DNA of 9,574 nucleotides from M55B120 sp964426155 (GCA_964426155.1 CAYROY010000032.1:1-9574); one strand, 5' to 3'. Counted from the stretch's first letter, positions 1 through 7,076 are shown. Numbers and translations: made by a program. The notes: generated by a model not told the origin, from the sequence alone.

Positions 1-987
1 ATCCATGGTTATATTTCCTACTACAGGGGCTTCCATTCCTCCCAGTAGAACTTTTGACCTGTTTGACAGTATCCTGCTGTAACCGTCAGCATAACCAACT
101 GGAACGGTAGCGATCACAGAATCTCTTTTTGTTGTGAAAGTACGGCAGTAAGAAATATGCTCCCCTCTGGCAGCTTTCTTAATAAATGATATCCTGCTTT
201 TAAGCGACAGTACTGGTCTTAACCGGGATATAGCCTCTCTGGCCTTTTCGGGCATCCAGTATTGCCAGCCTTTGCTGTAAGGGTTCAGACCGTAAATGGA
301 AATTCCGGTCCTGGCCATATCAAAATGTGTATTCTTAAAACGAAAAAATGCCGCACTGTTCGCAAAATGTATTTTTTCAAATGATATCCCGAGAGCAGCC
401 AGCTTTTCTCTTGTTTCAGAAAATCTCTTCATCTGCATTAAGGTAAAGGAGGGGTCTTCTTCTCCTGCGCATGAAAAATGTGAAAATATACCTTCAACAT
501 TTAAATTTTTAAACTCTGCTACAGACGCTATATCCGATATATTTTTCCAGTTTATACCGATTCTATTCATACCGGTATCTATATTTATATTCACAGGGGT
601 CTTACAACCCAGCTTTCCGGCAATACTGGAATAAAATCCAGCGGATTCAACCGAATCTATTGTAAGGGTCAGCTTATTTTTTATTGCATCTTCTGCAGCT
701 GTTTCCGTACATTTACCCAGTATATATATTGGAACCTTGATTCCGCTCTTCCTGAGTATAATCCCTTCATCTGCAATCGCCACTCCCAGAGCATCTGCAC
801 CGCTTTTTACGGCACGTCTGGATATCTCAATAGCTCCGTGTCCATATGCATCTGCTTTTACCACTGCCATTATTTTTGTCCCCGGTCCGGACCTGTAGGA
901 TTTTATAACTTTTATATTATTTTCAAGATTTGAGAGATCGACCTCGGCCCAGGCCAAACGATTATCTTTTAAACGCTCAGGCTGCAT
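1..987 (-). CDS. alr: Alanine racemase, C-terminus cut by window edge
   Basis: PLP-dependent enzyme interconverting L- and D-alanine in the cytoplasm, supplying D-Ala for peptidoglycan. The frame is open for 329 codons from ATG at 985-987 to the window edge; family members are about 370-390 residues, so roughly 40-60 are missing. Visible: the PLP-lysine motif VKADAYGHG (K44), MNRIG (R142), SHFSCA (H170), HFANSAA (H207-N210), MARTGISIYG (R226, expected near the pyridine nitrogen), then the C-terminal beta domain with ISYCRTF (Y280, equivalent of the second catalytic tyrosine) and VPVGYADGY. The usual SYG is SYC here, and the fragment ends in GNITMD where many homologues have GRICMD; both look like tolerated variants. 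AAAGGAG lies 4 bases before the ATG, a slightly tight spacing. The gene follows the CBS-domain gene by 27 bases and is probably cotranscribed with it and nnr. Identity is very secure; only the far C-terminus is unseen. Confidence 0.96.
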   Translation of the reverse strand, partial: MQPERLKDNRLAWAEVDLSNLENNIKVIKSYRSGPGTKIMAVVKADAYGHGAIEISRRAVKSGADALGVAIADEGIILRKSGIKVPIYILGKCTETAAEDAIKNKLTLTIDSVESAGFYSSIAGKLGCKTPVNINIDTGMNRIGINWKNISDIASVAEFKNLNVEGIFSHFSCAGEEDPSFTLMQMKRFSETREKLAALGISFEKIHFANSAAFFRFKNTHFDMARTGISIYGLNPYSKGWQYWMPEKAREAISRLRPVLSLKSRISFIKKAARGEHISYCRTFTTKRDSVIATVPVGYADGYSRILSNRSKVLLGGMEAPVVGNITMD

Positions 988-1014
988 CAGGCTCCTTTCG
1001 GGATTTTAATATTA

Positions 1015-1476
1015 TTATTTTATCATCGATTTTACTATATCCGCCCTGGCCACAATACCGACCAGCTCGTCCCTGTCATTCATTACAGGTAGCCTGTTGA
1101 TATTATATTTGATCATCAGGTCTGCAGCTTCGCTGACAGTAGTGTCTTCATTAACAGTTATAACATCGGATGTCATAATATCTGCGACCTTTGTCCCCAG
1201 ATATTTTTTGAGGTTCTTTTTAAATTTATTCAGGCTCTCAAGATAAATTATACTGTCAAGCAGTTTAAAATATCTTGGAAAATGAAGGTCGGAATCTTTG
1301 ACTATAAGGTCACCTTCCGTAGCAATGCCGACAAGTTTCCCTCTTCTGTCAACCACCGGGACCCCGCTTATTTTATTTTCAACAAGCAGTGAAGATAACT
1401 CTTCCACAGATGCGTCTTCATCAATTGTGATGACTTTTTTTATCATTATATCCCTGACTGTCTGTTTCCCTGCCAT
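1015..1476 (-). CDS. Small two-CBS-domain protein
   Basis: A 153-residue stand-alone CBS pair (Bateman module). The first CBS domain covers about residues 6-60 (VRDIMIKKVITIDEDASV..., GVPVVDRRGKLVGIATEGDLI) and the second about 96-151 (VADIMTSDVITVNEDTTV..., RLPVMNDRDELVGIVARADIV). A basic helical stretch of about 35 residues (60-95) joins them. There is no catalytic domain, membrane segment or signal peptide. CBS pairs commonly bind adenine nucleotides or S-adenosylmethionine and act as energy or redox sensors; the ligand here is unknown. Start: ATG at 1474-1476 is chosen because AAAGGAG lies 7 bases before it, inside the last codons of nnr. An in-frame ATG at 1492-1494 would overlap nnr and lacks this site. 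One base separates it from the nnr stop, so translation is probably coupled. Its position between nnr and alr suggests shared expression, not necessarily shared function. Confidence 0.9.
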   Translation of the reverse strand: MAGKQTVRDIMIKKVITIDEDASVEELSSLLVENKISGVPVVDRRGKLVGIATEGDLIVKDSDLHFPRYFKLLDSIIYLESLNKFKKNLKKYLGTKVADIMTSDVITVNEDTTVSEAADLMIKYNINRLPVMNDRDELVGIVARADIVKSMIK

Positions 1477-1477
1477 C

Positions 1478-3139
1478 TTAAAACTCCTTTGCATATTTTA
1501 TTTTTTCTATCTCCAGAAATACAGCTTTCATGCCTTCAAGGAGATCCGTTGCAATAAGAGCAGTCCTGCTGGTTTTTCTGGAAACTATATCTGCCGCCAT
1601 TCCGTGTATATATGTCCCGCACACTGCAGCATCGAGCGGATCCATGCCCTGACATAAAAGCGAACCGATAATACCGGATAATATATCTCCCGTACCTGCA
1701 CTTGCCATACCCCAGTTACCTGTAGGGTTGATAAAGCTTACTACATCATTTTTGACTTTCCCCTCTTTTCTTTTTGGTAATAATGCTGATATGATTGTCC
1801 CTGCACCCTTAAGGACTGAGACAGCACTGAACTTTATGCTTGAATCAATATTGACCTCAAGTCTTTTTTCCAGGGGTATTCTATCTATTCCCATTATAGA
1901 AGAAAGCTCACCGGAATGGGGAGTTATTACAAGATCATAATTCCTTACTTTACGTTCAACTTTCAAATCACCAGCAACGGTAAGAGCCTGCAGGCCATCT
2001 GCGTCAAGAAGTACAGGTATTTCCAGACTACTAAGAAGTTCCCTTACAAGACGTATAGTATCTGGCTGCCTTGAAATACCCGGGCCTATGACTGCTGCAT
2101 CGCTTTTGGCTGCAAGTTCCATTATTTTATCAAGACTTTTGTAATGAAGGGATACACTGTCAGTCTGTTCCATTGGATATGTTATTACTTCTGTAAGTTT
2201 TTCTTCAAATATGCTATTGGTGTCCCTGGGGCAGGCAAGCGAGACAAGACCGGCCCCTGCTCTAAGTGCGCCCATACAGGCCATTGCTGCTGCTCCGGTA
2301 AAACCTGAAGACCCCGCTATCACCAGAAGCTTACCGACCCTGTGCTTATAGGTCCAAGGCAGCTTCCGGGGTATTTTTTCAGATACCCATTCCAGCGTCG
2401 GTTCGAAAATCTTTTCATATCCTTCAAAATATTTTGAGGGTATACCAATATCAAGCACTTTTACAGAACCGTTATGGCTGGCTCCCGGATAATTTATATT
2501 GCCGATCTTTTTACACCCGAATGTTATTGTTCTATCCGCATAAATTGCACTTCCAAGCACTTTACCGTTATCAGAGTCTATTCCAGAAGGAATATCTACG
2601 GAATATACCCTTATATTTTTATTCTTCATGCTTGTAGAATTTATTAAATCAATAATATCGAGTGCGGGTCTTCTTACCAGATTTTTATGGAGGCCTGTCC
2701 CAAATATAGCATCCACTATAAAATCACATTTTTTTAGACTTTCATTAAAAATCCCGGAATCCGCGGATTCAAGATGTTCTAAAATTACAGGTTTTTTTTC
2801 GGTAAGTCTATTATAATAATAAGATGAATCAGAAGAAAATTTTTCGGGAAGAGTTATATGGAAGACTTTTATGTCAAAACCGGCTTCTATCAAACATGCT
2901 GCAACAACAAACCCGTCGCCGCCGTTATTGCCGCCTCCGCTGATTACAACCCCCCGGGGCAGCCTTTTTGATCTATAATCCCTGTAATCGGAAATAATCT
3001 CTTTTGCTACTCCAGTACCTGCATTTTTCATAAGTTTTTTTGAGTCTATTCCATCGCTAATAGCCTTCCTGTCTATTTCCGCTACATGGCTTCCCATCAA
3101 GATCCTGCTCAAACCAAATTCTTTTTCTTTTTGAGACAA
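1478..3139 (-). CDS. nnr: Bifunctional NAD(P)H-hydrate epimerase / ADP-dependent NAD(P)H-hydrate dehydratase
   Basis: Metabolite-repair enzyme: the N-terminal YjeF_N part (NnrE) epimerises R/S forms of hydrated NAD(P)H, and the C-terminal ribokinase-like part (NnrD) dehydrates the S form using ADP. At 553 residues it is a little longer than typical fusions (about 490-520). The epimerase half (about 12-250) shows GGGNNGGDGF (68-77), VDAIFGTG (142-149) and VDIPSGID (181-188). The dehydratase half (about 262-545) shows GKLLVIAGSSGFTGAA (269-284), LRAGAGLVSLA (292-302), PVLLDADGLQAL (375-386), ITPHSGEL (405-412), and NPTGNWGMASAGTGD (471-485), with D485 the expected catalytic base. The start is a TTG with GGAG 6 bases upstream; an ATG at codon 15 is a possible alternative. 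The 102-base gap after acpS may hold its own promoter. Both halves look intact. Confidence 0.95.
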   Translation of the reverse strand: MSQKEKEFGLSRILMGSHVAEIDRKAISDGIDSKKLMKNAGTGVAKEIISDYRDYRSKRLPRGVVISGGGNNGGDGFVVAACLIEAGFDIKVFHITLPEKFSSDSSYYYNRLTEKKPVILEHLESADSGIFNESLKKCDFIVDAIFGTGLHKNLVRRPALDIIDLINSTSMKNKNIRVYSVDIPSGIDSDNGKVLGSAIYADRTITFGCKKIGNINYPGASHNGSVKVLDIGIPSKYFEGYEKIFEPTLEWVSEKIPRKLPWTYKHRVGKLLVIAGSSGFTGAAAMACMGALRAGAGLVSLACPRDTNSIFEEKLTEVITYPMEQTDSVSLHYKSLDKIMELAAKSDAAVIGPGISRQPDTIRLVRELLSSLEIPVLLDADGLQALTVAGDLKVERKVRNYDLVITPHSGELSSIMGIDRIPLEKRLEVNIDSSIKFSAVSVLKGAGTIISALLPKRKEGKVKNDVVSFINPTGNWGMASAGTGDILSGIIGSLLCQGMDPLDAAVCGTYIHGMAADIVSRKTSRTALIATDLLEGMKAVFLEIEKIKYAKEF

Positions 3140-3192
3140 TTTACTCTCCGAATCTATATTTTAAAAATTTATTACAGGTAATCTTCCATAAT

Positions 3193-3221
3193 ATAGTAGA
3201 ATATAATTATAAATACAGCAA
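3193..3221 (-). promoter_or_regulatory. Weak candidate promoter for nnr-CBS-alr
   Basis: Reading the minus strand in the acpS-nnr gap, TTGCTG (3216-3221) and TACTAT (3193-3198) are separated by 17 bases, resembling -35/-10 boxes (3/6 and 4/6 matches). An overlapping pair, TTGTTT and TATTCT, and a perfect TATAAT without a good -35 lie in the same AT-rich stretch, so the exact boxes are uncertain. The placement would give a leader of about 45-50 bases before the TTG start of nnr. AT-rich sequence produces such matches by chance. Confidence 0.3.
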
Positions 3222-3240
3222 AACAACCCCTAAGGTTATT
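3222..3240 (-). terminator. Weak stem-loop just after acpS, possible terminator
   Basis: One base after the acpS stop the minus strand reads AATAACC-TTAGG-GGTTGTT, a 7-bp stem (one G-U pair) with a 5-base loop. A short T-rich run (TTGTTTTG) overlaps the 3' arm. This could be a weak intrinsic terminator ending the glmS-acpS transcript, or an attenuating hairpin. The stem is short and the T-tract poor, so it may be nothing. Confidence 0.25.
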
Positions 3241-3241
3241 G

Positions 3242-3622
3242 CTATTTTAGAGATATTGCATATGCAACTGCATAGTTGTCTGTTCCCGACATCGATAGCT
3301 TTATGTCTGCTATGCCGAGTTCCCTGCTGTACTGTCCTGTCCTTCCATGAAGTATTATTAATGGCGCTCCTTTTTTGTCTGTATCAACTTCAATTTCTGA
3401 AGGGGAGATATTTTTGCCGAATCCCTCTAAAAGGGACTTTGCAACAGCCTCTTTGGCTGCAAAACGTTCTGCATAGGCAGAGTACTTACCTCTGTTCTTC
3501 TTCTCACAATATGCTATCTCCTGCAGGGTATAGATTTTTTTTCTGAAAGAATTATTTCTTTCAATAGCTGCAGTTATTCTCTCTACTTCTATTATATCTG
3601 TCCCAACTGCATATATTTCCAA
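3242..3622 (-). CDS. acpS: Holo-[acyl-carrier-protein] synthase
   Basis: Transfers 4'-phosphopantetheine from CoA to the serine of acyl carrier protein, activating fatty acid synthesis; cytoplasmic, usually a trimer. The 126-residue product has the family length. Visible: VGTDIIEVERI (residues 6-16, with Mg-binding D9) and ERFAAKEAVAKSLL (52-65, with metal ligand E58). The C-terminal motif, normally S-x-S-H, is SMSG here (S110-G113), so the conserved histidine is replaced by glycine; the rest, TDNYAVAYAI, is normal. Start: TTG at 3620-3622 is chosen because it gives the standard N-terminus; the frame stays open upstream to 3697, but that part overlaps glmS and has no family similarity. GGAG lies 10 bases upstream, within the end of glmS. 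It follows glmS by 7 bases, so the two are probably cotranscribed. Identity is secure; activity is likely but deserves checking because of the substitution. Confidence 0.93.
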   Translation of the reverse strand: MEIYAVGTDIIEVERITAAIERNNSFRKKIYTLQEIAYCEKKNRGKYSAYAERFAAKEAVAKSLLEGFGKNISPSEIEVDTDKKGAPLIILHGRTGQYSRELGIADIKLSMSGTDNYAVAYAISLK

Positions 3623-3629
3623 AACTTTT

Positions 3630-5471
3630 CTACTCCACTGTAACGCTTTTTGCCAGATTCCTTGGCTGGTCGACATTCCTCCCAAGATTCTTAGCAATAT
3701 AATATGAGTATAATTGCAGGGGTATTATTGTAATTATACCATAAAGTTCCTCAGGCGTTTGGGGAACTTTGAAAGTATAATCTGCATATTCATGTATACT
3801 TTGATCATCTTCGGAAACAATAGAGAATACCGCTGCCTTCCTTGCTCTTACTTCCTGTATATTTGATAACATCTTTTCATAAACTGAATCCACAGGCATT
3901 ATACCGACCACAACAGTACCAGCATCGGTCAGTGCTATAGGGCCTTGTTTCATTTCTCCTGCCGGATACCCTTCAGCATGTATATAGGATATCTCTTTTA
4001 GCTTCAGCGCACCTTCCAGGGCTGCGGGAAGCCCGTACTTCCTGCCTAGAAATAAAAAGCATGATTTCCGGTATGTATGTTCTGCAATTTTTTTGAGTTC
4101 ATCCGCTCTGTCCAGTATATCCTGTATCTTTCCCGGTATCCTGTTTAACTGGCTTATTATTTCCATATAATGACCTTTATCTATGAATCCTCTCAGATAG
4201 CCGAAGTATAATCCCATCAGATACATAATGATAATCTGCGATGTAAAAGTCTTGGTAGCACATACTCCTATTTCCGGACCTGCATGCGTATATATAACAG
4301 AATCCGATTCTCTGGCAATAGTGCTGCCTACAACATTGGTGATTGCCATTACCATTGCTCCCTTTGCTCTTGCCTCTCTTATAGCAGCAAGGGTGTCTAT
4401 TGTCTCCCCTGATTGTGAAATAGCAATAGAGAGACTGTCTTTTTCCACAAGGGGGTCCCTATAACGGTATTCTGAAGAGAAATCTACTTCTACAGGTATC
4501 TTTGCCCATTTCTCTATAACCTGCTTCCCGATCAGGGCAGCATGATAGGATGAGCCGCATGCTATTATCTGGACCTTGCTAAGATTTCTTATCTGTTCAC
4601 AGGTAAGGCCAGATTCTTCAAAAGCCGGTTCCCCGCCTGTCAGCCTTCCTCTCATCGTCTCCCTTACACCATATGGCTGCTCGAATATCTCTTTTAGCAT
4701 AAAATCCTCATAGCCGCTTTTCTCGGCACTGTCAATATTCCAGCTTGCTCTGAAAGATCTCCTCTTTAAAGGCTTACCATCTCTGGAGTAAATCTCTACC
4801 CCATCCTCCGTAAGTCTTACAGTCTCATAATCATTTATTATCAAAAATTTCCGCGTATGTTTTAATACTGCAGGCATATCTGACGCCAGAAAATTTCCCG
4901 CCTTAGAAACTCCGGCAATAAGCGGACTTGCAATTCTAGCCCCTACTATCTCATCCGGGCAGTAAGACGAAATAGCGACTATGGCTCCGGAGCCTCTGAT
5001 CTTCTTAATAAGCTTCTGCATAGCTGCAAGCAAATCTCCGTCATAATATTTTTCCAGAAGGTGGGGTAATACTTCAGTATCTGTTTGAGATAAGAAATTA
5101 TGTCCCTGGCTTTTTAATTCCTCCCGGAGCTCTCCATAATTTTCAATTATTCCATTATGCACCAGAGCTATTTTCCCCGTACAGTCTGTATGTGGGTGGG
5201 CATTTACTGCTGTAGGCTCGCCGTGGGTTGCCCATCTTGTGTGTCCTATTCCACATTTTCCGTCTATTTTTGACTCGACTGCCAGTGCTTCCATATCCCT
5301 TATCTTACCGGCTTCCTTTATTATTTTTATTGCCGGTTTGCCATCATTGGTACTGGTATCTAATATAGCTATTCCGGAAGAATCATATCCTCTGTATTCC
5401 AGCCGTTTAAGACCCTCTAATATAATATCCCTGCAATTTACCTTACCGATATATGCTACTATTCCACACAC
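3630..5471 (-). CDS. glmS: Glutamine--fructose-6-phosphate aminotransferase (isomerizing)
   Basis: Makes glucosamine-6-phosphate from fructose-6-phosphate and glutamine, the first step toward UDP-GlcNAc for peptidoglycan. At 613 residues it is full length. The N-terminal class II glutaminase begins MCGIVAYIG, with nucleophile Cys2 exposed after Met removal, then RWATHG (79-84), HNGIIEN (105-111) and D131. Two SIS sugar-isomerase domains follow: CGSSYHA (305-311) and ISQSGET (351-357) in the first; EGALKLKE (486-493, E486, K490 and E493 matching E. coli E481, K485 and E488) in the second, and the end DQPRNLAKSVTVE with K608 (E. coli K603). In the segment GEMKQGPIAL residue 509 is Gln where E. 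coli has His504, a residue assigned to opening the sugar ring. The start is GTG, required to place Cys at position 2. The 154-base upstream gap probably holds its promoter; acpS follows directly. Confidence 0.97.
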   Translation of the reverse strand: MCGIVAYIGKVNCRDIILEGLKRLEYRGYDSSGIAILDTSTNDGKPAIKIIKEAGKIRDMEALAVESKIDGKCGIGHTRWATHGEPTAVNAHPHTDCTGKIALVHNGIIENYGELREELKSQGHNFLSQTDTEVLPHLLEKYYDGDLLAAMQKLIKKIRGSGAIVAISSYCPDEIVGARIASPLIAGVSKAGNFLASDMPAVLKHTRKFLIINDYETVRLTEDGVEIYSRDGKPLKRRSFRASWNIDSAEKSGYEDFMLKEIFEQPYGVRETMRGRLTGGEPAFEESGLTCEQIRNLSKVQIIACGSSYHAALIGKQVIEKWAKIPVEVDFSSEYRYRDPLVEKDSLSIAISQSGETIDTLAAIREARAKGAMVMAITNVVGSTIARESDSVIYTHAGPEIGVCATKTFTSQIIIMYLMGLYFGYLRGFIDKGHYMEIISQLNRIPGKIQDILDRADELKKIAEHTYRKSCFLFLGRKYGLPAALEGALKLKEISYIHAEGYPAGEMKQGPIALTDAGTVVVGIMPVDSVYEKMLSNIQEVRARKAAVFSIVSEDDQSIHEYADYTFKVPQTPEELYGIITIIPLQLYSYYIAKNLGRNVDQPRNLAKSVTVE

Positions 5472-5482
5472 ATTTATCCTCC
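5459..5482 (-). promoter_or_regulatory. glmS ribosome binding site with overlapping ATG/GTG starts
   Basis: A strong GGAGG (5478-5482) lies 6 bases before the GTG start of glmS (5469-5471). An ATG at 5471-5473 shares its G with that GTG but is in another frame and reads only ATG TGT GTG GAA TAG (5459-5473). The GTG must be the glmS start because the catalytic Cys has to be residue 2. Confidence 0.75.
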
Positions 5483-5509
5483 GGATAATAATAAAATTAG
5501 CTATTCTTC

Positions 5510-5549
5510 CATATCTGGATATTTATGGACTATGTCAAATCGTATTATA
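5510..5549 (-). promoter_or_regulatory. Candidate glmS promoter region
   Basis: In the orr-glmS gap, the minus strand carries a perfect TTGACA (5533-5538) followed after 17 bases by GATATG (5510-5515), only a 3/6 match to a -10 box. Just upstream is a perfect TATAAT (5544-5549) whose 17-base-distant -35 is ATGATG (3/6). Either combination could start a transcript 30-70 bases before glmS. The long gap, compared with 1-52 bases between most neighbours, supports a transcription start here. Confidence 0.4.
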
Positions 5550-5569
5550 ACTGCTGCTGCTCTTATCAT

Positions 5570-5594
5570 CATATCAAATAATTATTTAAATATG
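5570..5594. repeat. 25-base imperfect palindrome upstream of glmS promoter candidates
   Basis: The arms CATATTTAAATAAT and ATTATTTGATATG are near-perfect inverted copies centred on a 12-base perfect palindrome (AAATAATTATTT). It lies upstream of both promoter candidates, a position suited to a dimeric regulator's operator. It is wholly AT-rich in its core, so chance origin is plausible. Confidence 0.35.
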
Positions 5595-5625
5595 CTTTTT
5601 ATTGATTCTATCGCTATTTGAATAA

Positions 5626-6657
5626 TCAGATAAGTTCTTTTTTTACAAAAGGTGAAGTCATACTTGACAGCAAACCAAAATAATTCAAATTAAAAGAGAT
5701 AATGTTTCCAACCTCAAAATCAGATATTTCATTTTCACTTTCCATACTATCGATTTTTATATCGAGCATGGTGTGGTCGCTGCTCTGTCCTGATGGTTGA
5801 AGTCTGTTATCCAGAACCATAAGATCTGATAGCATCACATCCTGAAGACCCAGTGCAAGTATTATTCTAAATGGCTTACCCTTTTTTCTTTTTACTTCTA
5901 TTATCTCAGCTTCCAGCAAAAAACTATCCTGGAAAGTCCCGCTGATATTTTTATAATCTTTAGTCTCATGACCCAGAAATATTGCTTCTCCTATCCTGAC
6001 CTGATTTACTTCACCGGGTATATCCCCTGAATCTATCATGTTCCAGATACTTGAGTTGCCCCCGGATATTATCCCGATATCTAATCCCAATTCTTTCTCT
6101 ATCTCATTTTTCAGGCTGATAAGTATTTCAATACTTTCCCTGGTCGGCCCGCTGGAATTCATGCACCGCGCATTAGTACCTATTCCAGCAATTTTCAGGA
6201 ATTTATTTTTCCCTATTAACTTTTTACAAAACCCCCTGACTTCATCCGGGAAGATCCCTTCCCTTTCATCGTCTATTTCCACCATTATTATTATTTTATG
6301 GGGTTTTTCATATTTTAAACACGCGTCTGATATAAGCTTTGCAGTCTTTTCCTGGGTATTAAGACTGGTGCCGCAGATATTTATAAGTTCTTCTATCTCA
6401 CCTGACATGGGAGTCCTCAGCATCATGACTTTTTCCGGATTACCTGTTATCCTCGATAACCTTCTGATGTTTAAAAGCCTGCTGTCTGCCAGAACATCTA
6501 TTCCGGCCTCCATAAGTTTACGGCTGACCACTTCATCAGCAAGTATACACTTCGTAACACCTACGACCGATATTCCTCTGGAGGCACACCGGTCTTTTAT
6601 TATACTTGCATTATGGTATATCTTCTCTAAATTTATCTTTAATCTGGGAAAATACAT
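5626..6657 (-). CDS. orr: Ornithine-racemase-like PLP amino acid racemase
   Basis: A 343-residue PLP fold-type III (alanine racemase N-terminal barrel) protein matching, from memory, the clostridial ornithine racemase family rather than Alr. Visible: N-terminus YFPRLKINLEKIYHNA, PLP lysine motif VGVTK (K36), VLADSR (55-60), MVEIDDEREGI (125-135), GIGTNARC (158-165), ISGGNSSIWNM (197-207), VRIGEAIFLGHET (220-232), SSDHTMLDI (292-300) and YFGLLSSMTSPFVKKEL near the end. Characterised members interconvert L- and D-ornithine for Stickland-type degradation, but no ornithine aminomutase or dehydrogenase gene is present in the window. It starts 10 bases after rpsI with no clear Shine-Dalgarno site, suggesting coupling to ribosomal protein translation. 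It occupies the place where Actinomycetota usually carry glmM. The family call is strong; the substrate (ornithine, lysine or another amino acid) is an inference. Confidence 0.82.
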   Translation of the reverse strand: MYFPRLKINLEKIYHNASIIKDRCASRGISVVGVTKCILADEVVSRKLMEAGIDVLADSRLLNIRRLSRITGNPEKVMMLRTPMSGEIEELINICGTSLNTQEKTAKLISDACLKYEKPHKIIIMVEIDDEREGIFPDEVRGFCKKLIGKNKFLKIAGIGTNARCMNSSGPTRESIEILISLKNEIEKELGLDIGIISGGNSSIWNMIDSGDIPGEVNQVRIGEAIFLGHETKDYKNISGTFQDSFLLEAEIIEVKRKKGKPFRIILALGLQDVMLSDLMVLDNRLQPSGQSSDHTMLDIKIDSMESENEISDFEVGNIISFNLNYFGLLSSMTSPFVKKELI

Positions 6658-6667
6658 AAGAGATAAA

Positions 6668-7063
6668 CTATCTCTTTGAGAATTGCGGTTTTTTCCTTGC
6701 CTTTTTGAGACCCGCTTTTTTCCTTTCCTTCATTCTCGAGTCTCTTGTAAGGAATCCTTCAGGTTTGAGTATCTGCCTGTATTCTTCATTTATCTCCAGT
6801 AAAGCATTGGAAATGCCGTGTTTTAAGGCATCTGCCTGCGCTGATATACCTCCGCCTCTTATCACTGAAATTATATCATATGCTTTATCTGTATTTGTCA
6901 GTTTTAAAGGCTCGATAATGACAGTGAGCAAAGCTTCACGGTGGAAATAATCCTTATAATCACGCTGGTTAACAGTTATTTTTCCCTCACCCGGCACCAG
7001 CCTTACTTTTGCTACCGAGTTTTTCCTTTTTCCTGTCGAATAATAACTAACTTTATCTGCCAC
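6668..7063 (-). CDS. rpsI: 30S ribosomal protein S9
   Basis: Small-subunit protein whose C-terminal tail reaches the P-site tRNA. The 131-residue product has the family length. It shows STGKRKNSVAKVRLVPGEG near the N-terminus, VNQRDYKDYF, the central RGGGISAQADALKHGI (canonical GGG-x-SGQAGA-x-RHGI, with two glycines replaced here) and the hallmark basic end LTRDSRMKERKKAGLKKARK...FSKR. The start is GTG at 7061-7063, preceded at 8 bases by AAAGGAG, which begins at the stop of rplM; the intergenic distance is 13 bases. The rplM-rpsI pairing is almost universal in bacteria. Confidence 0.97.
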   Translation of the reverse strand: MADKVSYYSTGKRKNSVAKVRLVPGEGKITVNQRDYKDYFHREALLTVIIEPLKLTNTDKAYDIISVIRGGGISAQADALKHGISNALLEINEEYRQILKPEGFLTRDSRMKERKKAGLKKARKKPQFSKR

Positions 7064-7076
7064 TGATAACTCTCCT

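Noticed and set aside
3623..3697. Longer acpS reading frame overlapping the end of glmS
   Set aside because: The extra residues are out-of-frame glmS sequence; the family N-terminus begins at the TTG at 3620-3622.
5551..5562. Short CTG triplet run in the orr-glmS gap
   Set aside because: Fewer than four units; too short to call a repeat with any function.
5472..5625. Possible glmS ribozyme in the glmS leader
   Set aside because: The gap is only 154 bases, AT-rich, without the GC-rich stems and conserved core I would expect, and the candidate promoters would leave a leader of only 30-70 bases.
6038..6679. Long open frame on the plus strand (213 codons) antisense to orr
   Set aside because: It is rich in Ile, Ser, Leu and Phe as expected for the reverse of a Lys/Glu/Asp-rich gene, resembles no family I know, and orr on the other strand has clear motifs.
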